This document shows positions 13,076 to 23,106 of a stretch of DNA of 64,000 bases, piece by piece. The first letter of the stretch is position 1. Every line of letters begins with the position of its first letter. The translations under genes and the position numbers were made by a program. Source of the DNA: Astrocystis sublimbata. Taxonomy: Eukaryota; Ascomycota; Sordariomycetes; Xylariales; Xylariaceae. The notes below the pieces were generated by a model. It was not told the DNA's origin. It did no database searches and saw nothing but the letters and a program-made list of their open reading frames with translations. The stretch spans positions 930,001 through 994,000 of the forward strand of contig JAJNNY010000007.1 of the NCBI GenBank assembly GCA_022453515.1, in the 5' to 3' direction.

Positions 13076-14271
13076 ATGCCTCTCCAACAGTCCACGCTGT
13101 CGGTGTCTTCGCTCCGGACTATAAGAAGCCTCCTTTCCCGCTCTCATAGTAAGGGTGTTCGATCGATCACAGCATACAACCCCCCGGCCATATCTTCTCA
13201 GAGTACATCGTCTCGCAACTCACATACCACTCGAGCGCTGCCACTGAATTCCTTCTTGAGGGCGTCGTATTCAACCTCAAATCAACAGACACCACAACAA
13301 GTAGAGGAAATGTCCGAGCCAACCGGTTTCAGTGCCAAGAGCGGCATTGAGCTGCTCACATTTGGTACCCCCAACGGCTATAAGGTGAGCATCTTGCTCG
13401 AGGAGCTCAAAGAGGCGTACGGCAAGGAGTACACATGGCAATCCGTCAACATCATGAAGAACACGCAAAAAGAGCCATGGTTCATTGCTGCTTGCGCAAA
13501 CGGCAGAATACCGTAAGTGTATTTTGACCCTTGAGCATTTTAACGACTTTGCCGGAACCACGTGCTGCTGCGAAACTGCAAGCCTTTGTTGGAAGAAGAG
13601 AAATGGAGCATGGGCATGTTTGTGAACTGCATGCGAGCTAGCGTAGCTAACACATGAACTACTCTTATAGAGCGATCGTCGACCACGACCGCAATGATTT
13701 CTCTGTTTTCGAAGGCTTGGCGATCCTTGGGTACCTGACACGCCGGTACGACCCGGAGAACAAAGTCAGCTTCCCCGTTGACAGCAACGAGTACGACGAA
13801 GCAGAGACATGGATGGCATGGCAGCACGGCGGCGTGGGTCCCATGCAAGGACAAGCCAACCATTTCTTGCGCTTCGCCAAGGAGAAGATCCCGTACGGCA
13901 TCCAGCGGTACATCGGCGAGACGGAGCGCCTGTACGGGGTACTTAACGCCCGTCTCGAGGGCCGCGACTACGTCGTGGGCAACAAATTCAGCATTGCGGA
14001 CATCAACCTGGTGGGCTGGGCCAACGCCACCCTGCTGGGTGGTATCGATCTCGAGACGCAGTTCCCGAACGTCCACAAGTGGCTCGAGCGATGCCTCGCA
14101 CGACCGGCCGTGCAGAAGGGTTTCGCGATCCCGAGCGCGAGCTCGTTCTCGAACAGCGCAGTGAAGAAGTCGCTGGAGACGGATCCGGAGTTCAAGAAGC
14201 AGGCCGAGCAGTCGGCGAAGCTGGTTCAGGATTCGAAGGACAAGTATGGTTATAAGTACTCTTCGCCTTAG
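13076..14271 (+). CDS. Ure2-like glutathione S-transferase with mitochondrial-type N-terminus
   Basis: Exons 13076-13512 and 13671-14271 (158-nt intron, GTAAGT..ATAG, GCTAACAC branch) give 345 aa. The thioredoxin-fold N domain begins near residue 90 with [20 protein letters not shown], a pattern of Ure2-like GSTs, and continues with IPAIVDHD across the splice. The all-helical C domain includes [19 protein letters not shown] and [14 protein letters not shown]. Upstream of the usual GST start (MSEPTG, Met at 13310) there are 78 in-frame residues rich in Ser, Arg, Thr and Ala with almost no acids. This looks like a mitochondrial presequence. I chose the Met at 13076; a shorter 267-aa cytosolic product from 13310 is equally possible, and both could be made. 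Family role: glutathione-dependent detoxification or thiol redox. Confidence 0.88.
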
Positions 14272-15293
14272 GGTGGGGGTTAAGAAGCTTAGGGGTGATG
14301 AAATAACAATGCATATTGTAACAAGAGCATATGTTTTCAAAGTGACTGGAATATTAGTGACGTTTACCAAAAAAGCCCTTTGTGAAGTCAATGGGGTAAT
14401 TATCATTGTTAGAATACTTAGCTATAGAGGCCAACGCTAGGTTCCTATTGGAAGGATATGAAGCCTGTCTCGTGTCTTGTCCATTGCTCACCTGGTGAGC
14501 CCATGCAGCAGCTTGCTGGGTTACCCTATATTGCCGGTGTGGCAGGTGTCTAAATAACGTCCTAAATATGTGAGGTTCAACCAACATGCAGGTATATCTT
14601 GGTGCAGGGTGCTGATAACTGAGTATGGTTTGGCGAACGGGACGTGGCTGCTTCACTACAAAGGTAGGTCAAACCTTCCATCAACTTGACTTGGGTCGAC
14701 CTATCGTTTGTAAGAACGGCGGTTAGGATTGGTCCATGCCTCCAGTCAAATCATTCCGGGGACTTGTACCTCAACTGGTTCTTCCAAATGCGCGCCAGTT
14801 AGAGCCCATGCCAAGCCCGTCATATACCAGTTACATGGTTCTCGAGTTGTCCCGTCGGAACTATTCCCCCCGGATTCTCTCCAATCTGGGGCCCCGCAAA
14901 CCTTGTTCTACGTTAGGTAGGTCGTCGCTAATAGTCTAATACCTGTCCACCATGAAAGGAATTATAGTGTCTGTGACTGTGTAGTAGAAGCTCAGGAGAT
15001 GTGAGAATCTGATGAGCATGTTTATAGTCAACACTTGTAAGTACTAGACGAATTCAATTTGAATCCCACAGTCTGACGGTATTGGGATCTTCTTCATTCA
15101 TACGGGGTGTTTATCTGTCGCCTCGTCTACCCACCTGAGATCAATCTACTACGCCAGTTTCCGAGCGGAAAATGATGTGCGAGAAGGCCCCCTCACATTC
15201 CTTATTCGACAGTGCATATCAAAATGAGCATAAGACTCAACAAGTCCAAACTTGGAAGTATTATTACTTTTAGGTAACGAATAGCAAGACGAG
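14272..15293. other. Intergenic upstream of the GH79 gene
   Basis: About 1 kb with a GTTAGGTAGGTCG motif near 14911. Only small ORFs without recognisable domains. It ends in a TATA box (separate entry). Confidence 0.5.
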
Positions 15294-15302
15294 CTATATA
15301 AC
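15294..15302 (+). promoter_or_regulatory. TATA box of the GH79 gene
   Basis: CTATATAAC lies 33 nt before the Met at 15327 and 69 nt before the Met at 15363. A start site about 30 nt downstream would fall at or after the first Met. This favours 15363 as the real start codon. Confidence 0.55.
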
Positions 15303-15362
15303 ACCAGTCATTTCTTCCAGAAAAGTATGGCTGAAAACAAAAGTTATCTTCGCTTGTTCACC

Positions 15363-17282
15363 ATGTCACTTTCACGAAGTCTTCTTGCTGCATCCGTGGT
15401 GGGGATAGCAACGGCTCAAAGCAGAACCACAGTTAAGGTTTTTGTGCCTTCAGACCCAAACACGCGTGTTTTGGTACCAGATGTTTACGGATATTCCATC
15501 GAGCCAGTGTGGTTGGACTCTTATACAAATACGTCACTGGCAAGTGCACTCCTAGAGACCATTGCCAACGTGACAGGCAAGGCACCGCCGATTCGAGTGG
15601 GTGGGAACACGGCAGACCAGACGTTCCTATACCCATCGTCACCACTGACGGGCAATGACTCGGTAGCTCTGCCAGACCCACTGAACGCGAAGACGTTTAA
15701 CATCACGCCGCACTGGTTCGACACATGGGCATCTTATTTTCCAGCCGGCACGGACTTCATCTACACGCTCAATTTCGCCGACAATGCGTCCGCCTGGGCC
15801 AATGCCGTTGCGCAGGCCGAGGCGGCTCACGCGGGGCTGGGAGACTCACTCGTAGCCTTTGAGCTTGGGAACGAAATCGACCACTTCATCAACAAGGGTT
15901 GGCGAGACGCCTCATGGGGAGTAAAGACCTATACCGAACAATTTCGAAACTTGACAGGGCAGATCACAAGTAGCGGCTGGTACCAAGCTTTGGCAACCCC
16001 CAGCGACGATGGCAACATCGGCGAGGTGAGGAAGAAGAGAGTACCGACCTTCCAAGCAGGTGTATTCGCCGATCCGCCGCTCGTTCCAGACCAGCATGAC
16101 GAGATCGACGATTTCAGCATCGCCAACTTGACATCGGCCGGCATCGCCTCGCAGCCGGCCGAGCAAAAGATAATTTCGAGTTATGCGACGCACCTGTACC
16201 CACAGTCGACGTGCGACACGGCGCGCTGGTACCGGCTGAGTCTAGACCTGCTCTCGAACCACAGCGTGCTATGGCAGAACGTGAGCCAGTACATTCCGCA
16301 GGTCGCAGCCGCCGACACGGCCGGGGCGCCGCTTGTGATGGGCGAGACTAACTCGGCGAGTTGCTCGGGGCGATCGGGCATCAGCGACACCTTCGGTGCA
16401 GCGCTCTGGGGCATCGACTACGTGCTCACGGCCGCGAGTCTCGGGATCGAGAAGGTCTACTTCCACCTCGGCGCGCAGTCCGAGTACTCCGCCTTCACGC
16501 CGCTGCCCTACGCGCTCAAGAACGAGACGCTGGCCCCCGGGATCAGGGCGAACTGGTACACGCACTACTTTGTCGCGAGGGTGGTGCGCTATGTTGGAGG
16601 CAGCCATAGCTGTCGTAGCACGCAGGGAAGCTCGGACCGAGACGGGTTCCGCATCGCGGCTCTGCCGGGCGCGAATTCGAGCTCGTTGAGCGGATTTGCA
16701 ATCTACGGCAACGAGACGTCACATGATGGGAGCAGTAGAGCGTCCATGGGAGGAGCGCTCCGCAAGCTTGTCTTCCTCGAGATGGGCGTGTGGAACGGCA
16801 CCGAGGGGCTGAGCAATCCCTCGACGCTCGCTGCTACAGATGGGACGATGTTCAGTCAGGGAATGCGGCCCATTACTTCGTTCGAGGTCTCAACGCCGTG
16901 GCCTCGAGGCGCCGAGGTTACGGTGGTCAGACTCACGGCACCGGGCACAAATGCCAAGAGCAACGTCAGTGTGGCCGGGACTATGTTCGACGACGTAACT
17001 GGGGATGCCATTGTCCGCACGGAGGGTGCACATGTAGGCGATGAGCATAGTGAGATTATCCGCGTTGGCGCCGAGGGTGTCCTCAAGTTCGATGTCCCAA
17101 GGGCGGAAGCTGTGTTGTTGGAGCTGGGCACTCATACACAGGCCGTTTGTGGTGGGGATGGTCAGTCTGGCGACAATGGCGGTTCGGTGCCCAAAGTTTC
17201 TGGAATATCGCGGAATGCGATGCACTGGAATCTCCTCGAATTTGTGGTTTCGATTAATGCCGCTTGGGTTCTGATATTCTGA
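15363..17282 (+). CDS. Secreted GH79-family glycosidase (beta-glucuronidase-like)
   Basis: A single open frame of 639 aa from the Met at 15363; an in-frame Met at 15327 would add 12 residues. The N-terminus MSLSRSLLAASVVGIATAQ is a clear signal peptide. The catalytic barrel shows RVGGNTADQT, then AFELGNEIDHF with the likely acid/base Glu at about residue 171, and VMGETNSASCSG with the likely nucleophile Glu at about residue 328. A beta-domain follows, as in fungal GH79 enzymes. The last ~22 residues are hydrophobic (WNLLEFVVSINAAWVLIF) after a Gly/Ser/Asn stretch, so the protein may be GPI-anchored. Many N-x-S/T sequons fit secretion. Known members remove glucuronic acid (or 4-O-methyl-glucuronate) from arabinogalactan; the substrate here is not determined by sequence. 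Confidence 0.88.
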   Translation: MSLSRSLLAASVVGIATAQSRTTVKVFVPSDPNTRVLVPDVYGYSIEPVWLDSYTNTSLASALLETIANVTGKAPPIRVGGNTADQTFLYPSSPLTGNDSVALPDPLNAKTFNITPHWFDTWASYFPAGTDFIYTLNFADNASAWANAVAQAEAAHAGLGDSLVAFELGNEIDHFINKGWRDASWGVKTYTEQFRNLTGQITSSGWYQALATPSDDGNIGEVRKKRVPTFQAGVFADPPLVPDQHDEIDDFSIANLTSAGIASQPAEQKIISSYATHLYPQSTCDTARWYRLSLDLLSNHSVLWQNVSQYIPQVAAADTAGAPLVMGETNSASCSGRSGISDTFGAALWGIDYVLTAASLGIEKVYFHLGAQSEYSAFTPLPYALKNETLAPGIRANWYTHYFVARVVRYVGGSHSCRSTQGSSDRDGFRIAALPGANSSSLSGFAIYGNETSHDGSSRASMGGALRKLVFLEMGVWNGTEGLSNPSTLAATDGTMFSQGMRPITSFEVSTPWPRGAEVTVVRLTAPGTNAKSNVSVAGTMFDDVTGDAIVRTEGAHVGDEHSEIIRVGAEGVLKFDVPRAEAVLLELGTHTQAVCGGDGQSGDNGGSVPKVSGISRNAMHWNLLEFVVSINAAWVLIF

Positions 17283-17602
17283 GGGGATTATTGGTGCAAC
17301 ATCGCACTCGCTGGACTCGGGAAGCGCAAGACCTACCGACCTATGGAAGTAATTAAATCTAACGATTGGGACGGTTGAGGCCCAGGGCCTCGCGGCGAGG
17401 GTAGAACGTGCTGTTGTGTAAACTACCTACATAGGGAAAAGGAAGCAGAAAAGCCTGAGCGGCTCCCGCGCAAGCTATATACATCATTGACCCCTGGCAC
17501 CTGAATGCCTATGGCCCAGATTCCGCTGAACCAGCTGAATCAACTACCTGGGTAGCCAGCTCGAAACACTGATCCAAAGCTACTTCTCGTTTCAACCGCC
17601 TG
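17283..17602. other. Intergenic downstream of GH79
   Basis: 320 bp, no feature recognised other than one CTACCTGGGTAG motif near 17543. Confidence 0.4.
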
Positions 17603-18732
17603 TCAAGCTGCTTTTTTTTCTCGTTCTGCTTCTTGGGCCGCTTGTTTAGCAGTAGAGAGCTGGATCCTCGTCGTGGGTATTACCGAAAGCGAAGGATTAT
17701 ATTTTGAAACCACAGCCCATGTCTCACCTTTCAGCTCTTTGCCGTTGATATCTTGTATAAAGCGAGTTAATCCTTCCAGACTCGATAAAGATACCCAGCC
17801 GTATTTGCCGTTTCCAGTTATCCCGACTGCTATAGTGTCGTATGTCTCGAACATTTCAGCTAATTGGCCAAAATGTGGAAGGATACAGGAGAGATTTTTT
17901 CCTTGTATATATACTCTAGTTGTAAAAGATTATAGTTCTTTCGGTCCAGGAGCACGGCCATACCAGTATTTCCGTCGCTCTTGTTGACGTTTCTGTTTCC
18001 GAATCTCGACTTGTAATATGGTGCCTGGTTGTAATTCTAGTAGGTTAACAAGAACTGCCAGCTCCCGTATAGTATCATCTGCAGGGTTGTGACTAATCCT
18101 TCTACCAGCGGTTCTATATCATCGGATATTAAACCCATTGTTCGAAGTGTATCGCGTAGGCCGTAGGTAATTTTCTGTCGAGATACTTCCATAACAATAT
18201 CTTGTAAATCAACCCATGACGAAAAAAACAGGAAAATTTTGCTCAAGTGCGATTCGATCGTTTTTAATTCGAAAACAAGATCAAACCCTGTTAAGATCAT
18301 CGGTTTACTATTGTACCATTGCTGAATAGACTGTAAAAGAGTGACTAGCACTGCTTCGGTTTGTGCAGGCTCGATTTCTTGAAACTTGCCGAAATGACAT
18401 TCTTCTTTTGGCCCGGAGATTGGTCGCTGTCCTTTAAGCCTTAGCCAGTGACACTCAATAGCATTCTGTTCGAAAAGGGTCTGTAGTTTCTGGCCATCGC
18501 TTGTTGGTATTGGTCCTGTTGGTATGGGCCGCGGAAAGGGTAGAACTGCAATGCCAATATCCGTAAGACAGAGCGGCTCGCCCCTTTTAGAATAAAGACC
18601 TTCAAAATCTATTGCCACAAAGGTAGAGAACTCGGTACTGCTTGTTAATGCATCAAGGGTCGTAATGTTGCTTTGAAAAAAGGCTTGCCAATGCTTGGTC
18701 CTTAGATACCTGCATCCCTCATGGTAGCGCAT
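17603..18732 (-). pseudogene. Broken DEDDh exonuclease-like gene (Gfd2/YDR514C-type fold)
   Basis: An open frame from 18732 to 18037 shows an RNase H-like exonuclease: VAIDFEGL supplies the DxE of ExoI near the N-terminus, and TGFDLVFELK supplies the ExoII Asp. The third motif, HNPADD (HxxxxD), lies at about 18078-18091 but only in another frame, so a frameshift lies between about 18094 and 18110. The shifted frame runs on through a basic stretch (KQKRQQERRKYW), hits an in-frame TAA near 17930, and then continues to ...EREKKAA at 17603. Removing this stop and the shift would give one protein of about 375 residues. The 13-nt GT..AG stretch at the break is too short for an intron. The stop could be a C-to-T change in CAA, as RIP would make. 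Family assignment is by motif only. Confidence 0.6.
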
Positions 18733-19033
18733 TTTAACTGGAAAGCCCCTGGTAAGAATGGAGTGCTGGTGTGGCAGTTATATACCTACCTAAGGTGACA
18801 CAAAAAGCGTTAGGGTCTGGTACACTCCGTGAGTCCGTATATGGTTTGTGTTGTAAAGTGCGATGTTGAAGGTAAGGTAAGGTAGGAAGGTATATATCTG
18901 AAGTGGGCTGCGGTCCGTAGGGTCCTGGCTAGGCTGCGCTTACCCTAGCACCCCCACCTGATGGCCTATATTGCCAATCGGCATACGTCAGATAGTGAGC
19001 TAGAGTTTGCCTAAAACGCCTTCAGGTACTGCC
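18733..19033. other. Intergenic between the pseudogene and the fold-back element
   Basis: About 300 bp with TACCTACCTAAGG near 18784 and a GGTAA/GGTAAG tandem near 18870-18890. No gene seen. Confidence 0.4.
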
Positions 19034-19503
19034 CCTTCGCGCCGAGTAACTTTAACCACACATCCCAAGAATCTTAACCATACATCCGAAGCCACCGCTA
19101 AACTACTCCAAGCAGTAGCCTCCCACACAAGCCACCTTGCATAATAATATACACATTCCAAGGGACCCAAACACTAGATCTAACCCAAACCCTAACCACT
19201 GACCCTAACCTACTAACCCTAACCCTAATAGATATAAGGGTATTATTGAGATTAAGAAATGTGTTACGAAAGGGCCGGCTGGGGCGAGGACAGACCGTAA
19301 GGACGGCGGCCGAGTTCCAACCGGGCGGAGCCAGGCTCCGAGTCTCTGGCGGGTGTATAAATGTCAATTGCAGAGCTGGTTTGTATGCATATTTATATGT
19401 GGGGTTGCTGGGCCGGAGACTACTGCCCAAAATAGTATAGCGGTGGCTTCAGATGTATGGTTAAAATTCTACGGATGTATGGTTAAAGTTACTCCTTCGC
19501 GCC
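19034..19503. mobile_element. Non-autonomous TIR element, Mutator-like, with 10-bp target duplication
   Basis: The segment 19045-19493 begins AGTAACTTTAACCACACATCC and ends with the inverted counterpart GGATGTATGGTTAAAGTTACT. The inverted arms stay alignable for about 110 bp on each side (for example CCGCTAAACTAC against the complement of GTATAGCGG), with scattered mismatches. Immediate flanks on both sides are the direct repeat CCTTCGCGCC (19034-19043 and 19494-19503), which fits a 10-bp target-site duplication. Long TIRs plus a 9-11 bp duplication is the pattern of Mutator-like elements. The interior of about 230 bp has no ORF and contains a telomere-like tract. Confidence 0.7.
19180..19230. 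repeat. Interstitial telomere-like CCCTAA tract
   Basis: The + strand carries degenerate tandem CCCTAA units: TAACCCAAACCCTAACC, then GACCCTAACC, then TACTAACCCTAACCCTAA. The complement is TTAGGG, the telomere repeat of filamentous ascomycetes. It lies inside the TIR element. Confidence 0.75.
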
Positions 19504-19771
19504 CAGCCGATAAGTTTTACCATTCTAAATCGGAATAGTTTTGCAGCCTGAGCCATGCTGCTTTTAACCTGGGCCAGGCAGCGGGAACGCAGCTCGCGGC
19601 CTCGGCGGTTCGCCACCTAGACAACACCGTGGTGGCATAGGTACCTAGGTAATAGTAGACAGTTTGTACTTAAGCATCACGTATCCGTCAATCTCTGTAT
19701 ATTTCCATTTCATTTTACATTTCACACTCCATCGTCAAATCCCTATACATCCAAAAACCAAAGAATCCATA

Positions 19772-20011
19772 ATGCCATTTCTCTCCTCTACCACATCGCA
19801 AGAGCGGGCCCCCGCGTCAGGCTCGGACCCCAATCCGTCCACAACGAACCCATCGCAGCAAACAGGAGACTCTAGCTCTAGCGCTACAGGTGCTGGTGTG
19901 AACACTGGTGCGGGAACTACTCGCGAGAAGACGCAAGCTGAGATTGAAGCCGACCGTCTATATGAGGAGGCCATGGAGGAGGAATATGCCAAGCGCGAGG
20001 GCGGTGCCTGA
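19772..20011 (+). CDS. Small hydrophilic protein, 79 aa, function unknown
   Basis: Open frame from ATG 19772, preceded by an A-rich leader (CAAAAACCAAAGAATCCATA), which suits a fungal start. The first ~50 residues are rich in Ser, Thr, Gly and Pro. The C-terminus is a charged helix-like stretch with TQAEIEADRLYEEAMEEEYAKREGG. No signal peptide, Cys pairs or membrane segment. I do not recognise the family. The acidic helical tail and clean start make it more likely a real small gene than a chance ORF. Confidence 0.55.
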   Translation: MPFLSSTTSQERAPASGSDPNPSTTNPSQQTGDSSSSATGAGVNTGAGTTREKTQAEIEADRLYEEAMEEEYAKREGGA

Positions 20012-23000
20012 TCAATTCAGGGCCAGTCGCATTGTCCGACCTGCCTGACCACTCGCCAGCCCATGAGCCCTTCCTGATCTTTCAGCAACGCATGGTATTA
20101 CTCGAGCGAACGAGTTCATGGTTGTGACGCTTTTGGGGAAAGAACTGTCGCTCATACTGCCGGTCGTCCGGACAATTCATGATTGGCTGTGATGAAATTA
20201 TGATACACCACGATGCGTCTCATATCGCCTGATTTCCAAACTGTCGATTCCTCATGCCGAAGACGCTGAACTTAGATTAATGTCCTAGAGTAGATGACAA
20301 TACAATCACATTTCAACTCATACAATTGAATTGAATCCACTGGGAAGGTGTTCGGGCATGCAGAGGAAACAACAGCGACAACAATTTTTACCAGAATCGC
20401 AGAATCTCATAATGAGTCTGCATGCCAAATCCTTGATTTTCTCGTTTTAAAAATCGAGCACATTGACATAGAACTCATCAATCGTCATTGATCATGGGCT
20501 GGTGACGTCACCCACTCATTCTGCATTGGATGATGTTGGCTTTTCTCGTATCCCGGTGGTTGTTCAGATGCAGTGTCCAAAGCGTCCGTGAAACTGAGGA
20601 AGTAGAGCGTGGCAGACTCTTAGTCCTTGGTGCTTGTGGACTCGGCCGACCTCGCCATCCAGTCTCTTATCTCCAGGGCCACTGCATTCTGGCTGGACTA
20701 GCAGATAACGTACCACGAACCTGAATAAGGACAGTGCGATTGTACGGATAGGGTGAGATAGAAAAGGCACCAAAGATGCAGAAATTTTGCTATATGAGAG
20801 CTACGCTAACACCGACATTCAAGGTGATGTACTCAACATCAAGTCTGGACTTCGACTGTGTATGCACTGCGGCGGAGTAGTTTGAGGAGCGATCTGAAGC
20901 ATAGAAATAGGTGTGCCGAGACTCGATTGTATTGAGTAATGTCCTACCTAAGGTTACATAGAGGCTGCTGCTACCCGATGGGCTGACAATGCATGGCCGG
21001 TTGCCACGCTCCATCAAGGCCAGTCCCACGCCATGTTCTAACGGTGATTGGCAGGCTCTGTCTGACTTGGCTAAGCAAGCACAAGTAAGCGCTCACTGCT
21101 TGTTTTATATTACTTAGTACCACTTGCATCAAGTTGGAGCAAAACCCCCCATCATTCTGAGATCTATCTACATCCTATCATGTGTAGGTATCGAAGGAAA
21201 GATTATACAGCTTTCCCATAATTATCCTTATGGCTAGATCTATAGCAGCGCAAGTATCTAGAGTGTCATCAGACCCCCGATAGGAGATTCTTGCATATTG
21301 GGCTACAACTTCATTCTCTAGCCGCCAACAGATCGGCTGACCATCATCCTCAATGAATTACACCACGTACTTCCCTCAGACGGTACAAACTACATTCAAT
21401 GTGCTGTCCTATGTAGTCAGTCTTCGCGGTAAATATACCATCGCTGGTGGTATGAGGCGGACCTTTGGTAGCACAGTCTGCGGGGTTTGTTATGGTCTGT
21501 CAGTAGATATACGAATCTGGCAACACTCATATGGCTTTCTTGCATGTATATTGGGTATGTACATCTGAGCACTCATGATGTGTCATATGTGTGTCATGTT
21601 CTGGACCATGGGAGAAGCTGTTATTGTATTAGCCCCTGTCTCAATAGTTTTCGACGAGTTCTGACGACGGAAACACTTGTGTTGGTTATAAAAGATGACA
21701 GATATTTGTTTACAAGCGAAGTTAAAACATAAATCTAGTCTTTAAGCCATATTCGATAATGTTCAACACCGAACAGCCATTTTTCAAACATTCCGGGTTG
21801 TGTCTACATGATCGGCTCCCCTCATCTTCTTCAGAGAAAGACTTGGCCGCTACCCGTCTTCTCAACCGGCAATAAAAACATTTCGAAGTTACATCTGCAC
21901 TGAATTCATAAAAACGATCTATGCTAACAGCCTCCGAGAAAGGAGAAGCTGCACCTTCTCAAGCTCAAAGTCACCGCTGGTTTATCTTATGACCCAGTTG
22001 GTCGCATAACACCTATCATCAATGCACCATTGGTACCTGGCCCCTTTACAGATCTGCCATTCTTGGTATCAACCCAGTCAGATTAAGTCGCCTCACTGGA
22101 ATTTTGTTTTCCATCGCGGACTGGACATAGAACCCCGAATATAGTCCCCGCATTATATTTTTTTTGAACTCACAGTCCATCTACTCACCTCTCTTTGGCC
22201 AGACTGATTTCGGAAGTCTAAAAACGTCACGACCTGGACTCCAGTGACCACATTGTGTTACATAGGACTGCCGGACGTGTACAAGCGCTACGAAGCTGTG
22301 ATCTGTCGCACGGCCAACAGAGTTGGCTTATCATGTACGAGGCAAGTGAGGCATCCGTCTGGCGGCAAAAAAATCCGCATCATATAATCTTTCTCGTCAC
22401 AGATTCTCAACTCGCATCTTTGTTTTGATTCGTTGCGGGACCCTACGTGATGCAGCTTGCCGATAATTGGCCTCTTCGTGGAAAACTCGTATTTAGTAGC
22501 CGCGCAAGATGTACGGAACATTCCACATTACACCCATTCATTTCCGCAATGTTTATCATGTAGCGCCCAGTGCATTCCATTTCTCGTGAGCTCTGATTAC
22601 AAGAGAAGCGCGGTCGCGTAGGGGGGACAGACCACCCGAGAGGACCACGACAGCAAGAACTTTACCGTCATCAAGGGCACAACCAGTGCCCTCTTCAGCG
22701 CCGTCTGTTGTGCTAATGACACTGCATTGATTTGTCTTGATGACGCAACCATGTTACCGTTTAGCAGCCTATCATACAATCTCATCAGACCGCAACTTCG
22801 TTAGGCAATGGCCCTGACCTCCGCACGGAGTTTCTCTCGGCCAAAATTATGCAATGAGGCAACTCAATAGAAGTCTTTGAGGGCGGTGCTATGAAAGTTG
22901 CTGGCTATTTGTGTCTATTGGGAAGGTGAAGGTTTAGGATGTGTTACGCATGATGGATGCTGATCTGTCGGTATATATACAAGTCCGACGGTGTATATAC

Positions 23001-23106
23001 CAACATAGATAAAGCTCGATGGAATGTCAGTTTCATCGCATCCTCGCTAAATCGTCTCCTTGCTTGCAAAGCTACCTCTAATGCTAGATCTATTGATTGT
23101 GCTACG
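20012..23106. other. Long gene-poor stretch before the tyrosinase gene
   Basis: 3.1 kb. The ORFs on both strands are below ~80 aa and show no domain, signal peptide or splice pattern I can support. No tandem or inverted repeat was obvious by eye. The last ~150 bp include TATA-like sequence serving the tyrosinase gene. Confidence 0.45.
22971..22998 (+). promoter_or_regulatory. TATA-like pair upstream of the tyrosinase gene
   Basis: GTATATATAC at 22971-22980 and GTATATAC at about 22993-23000 lie 110-135 nt before the start codon. Either could position transcription. Confidence 0.4.

Noticed and set aside
18094..18110. A 13-nt intron to join the DEDDh frames
   Set aside because: GTAGAAGGATTAG is far below the minimum intron size in these fungi.
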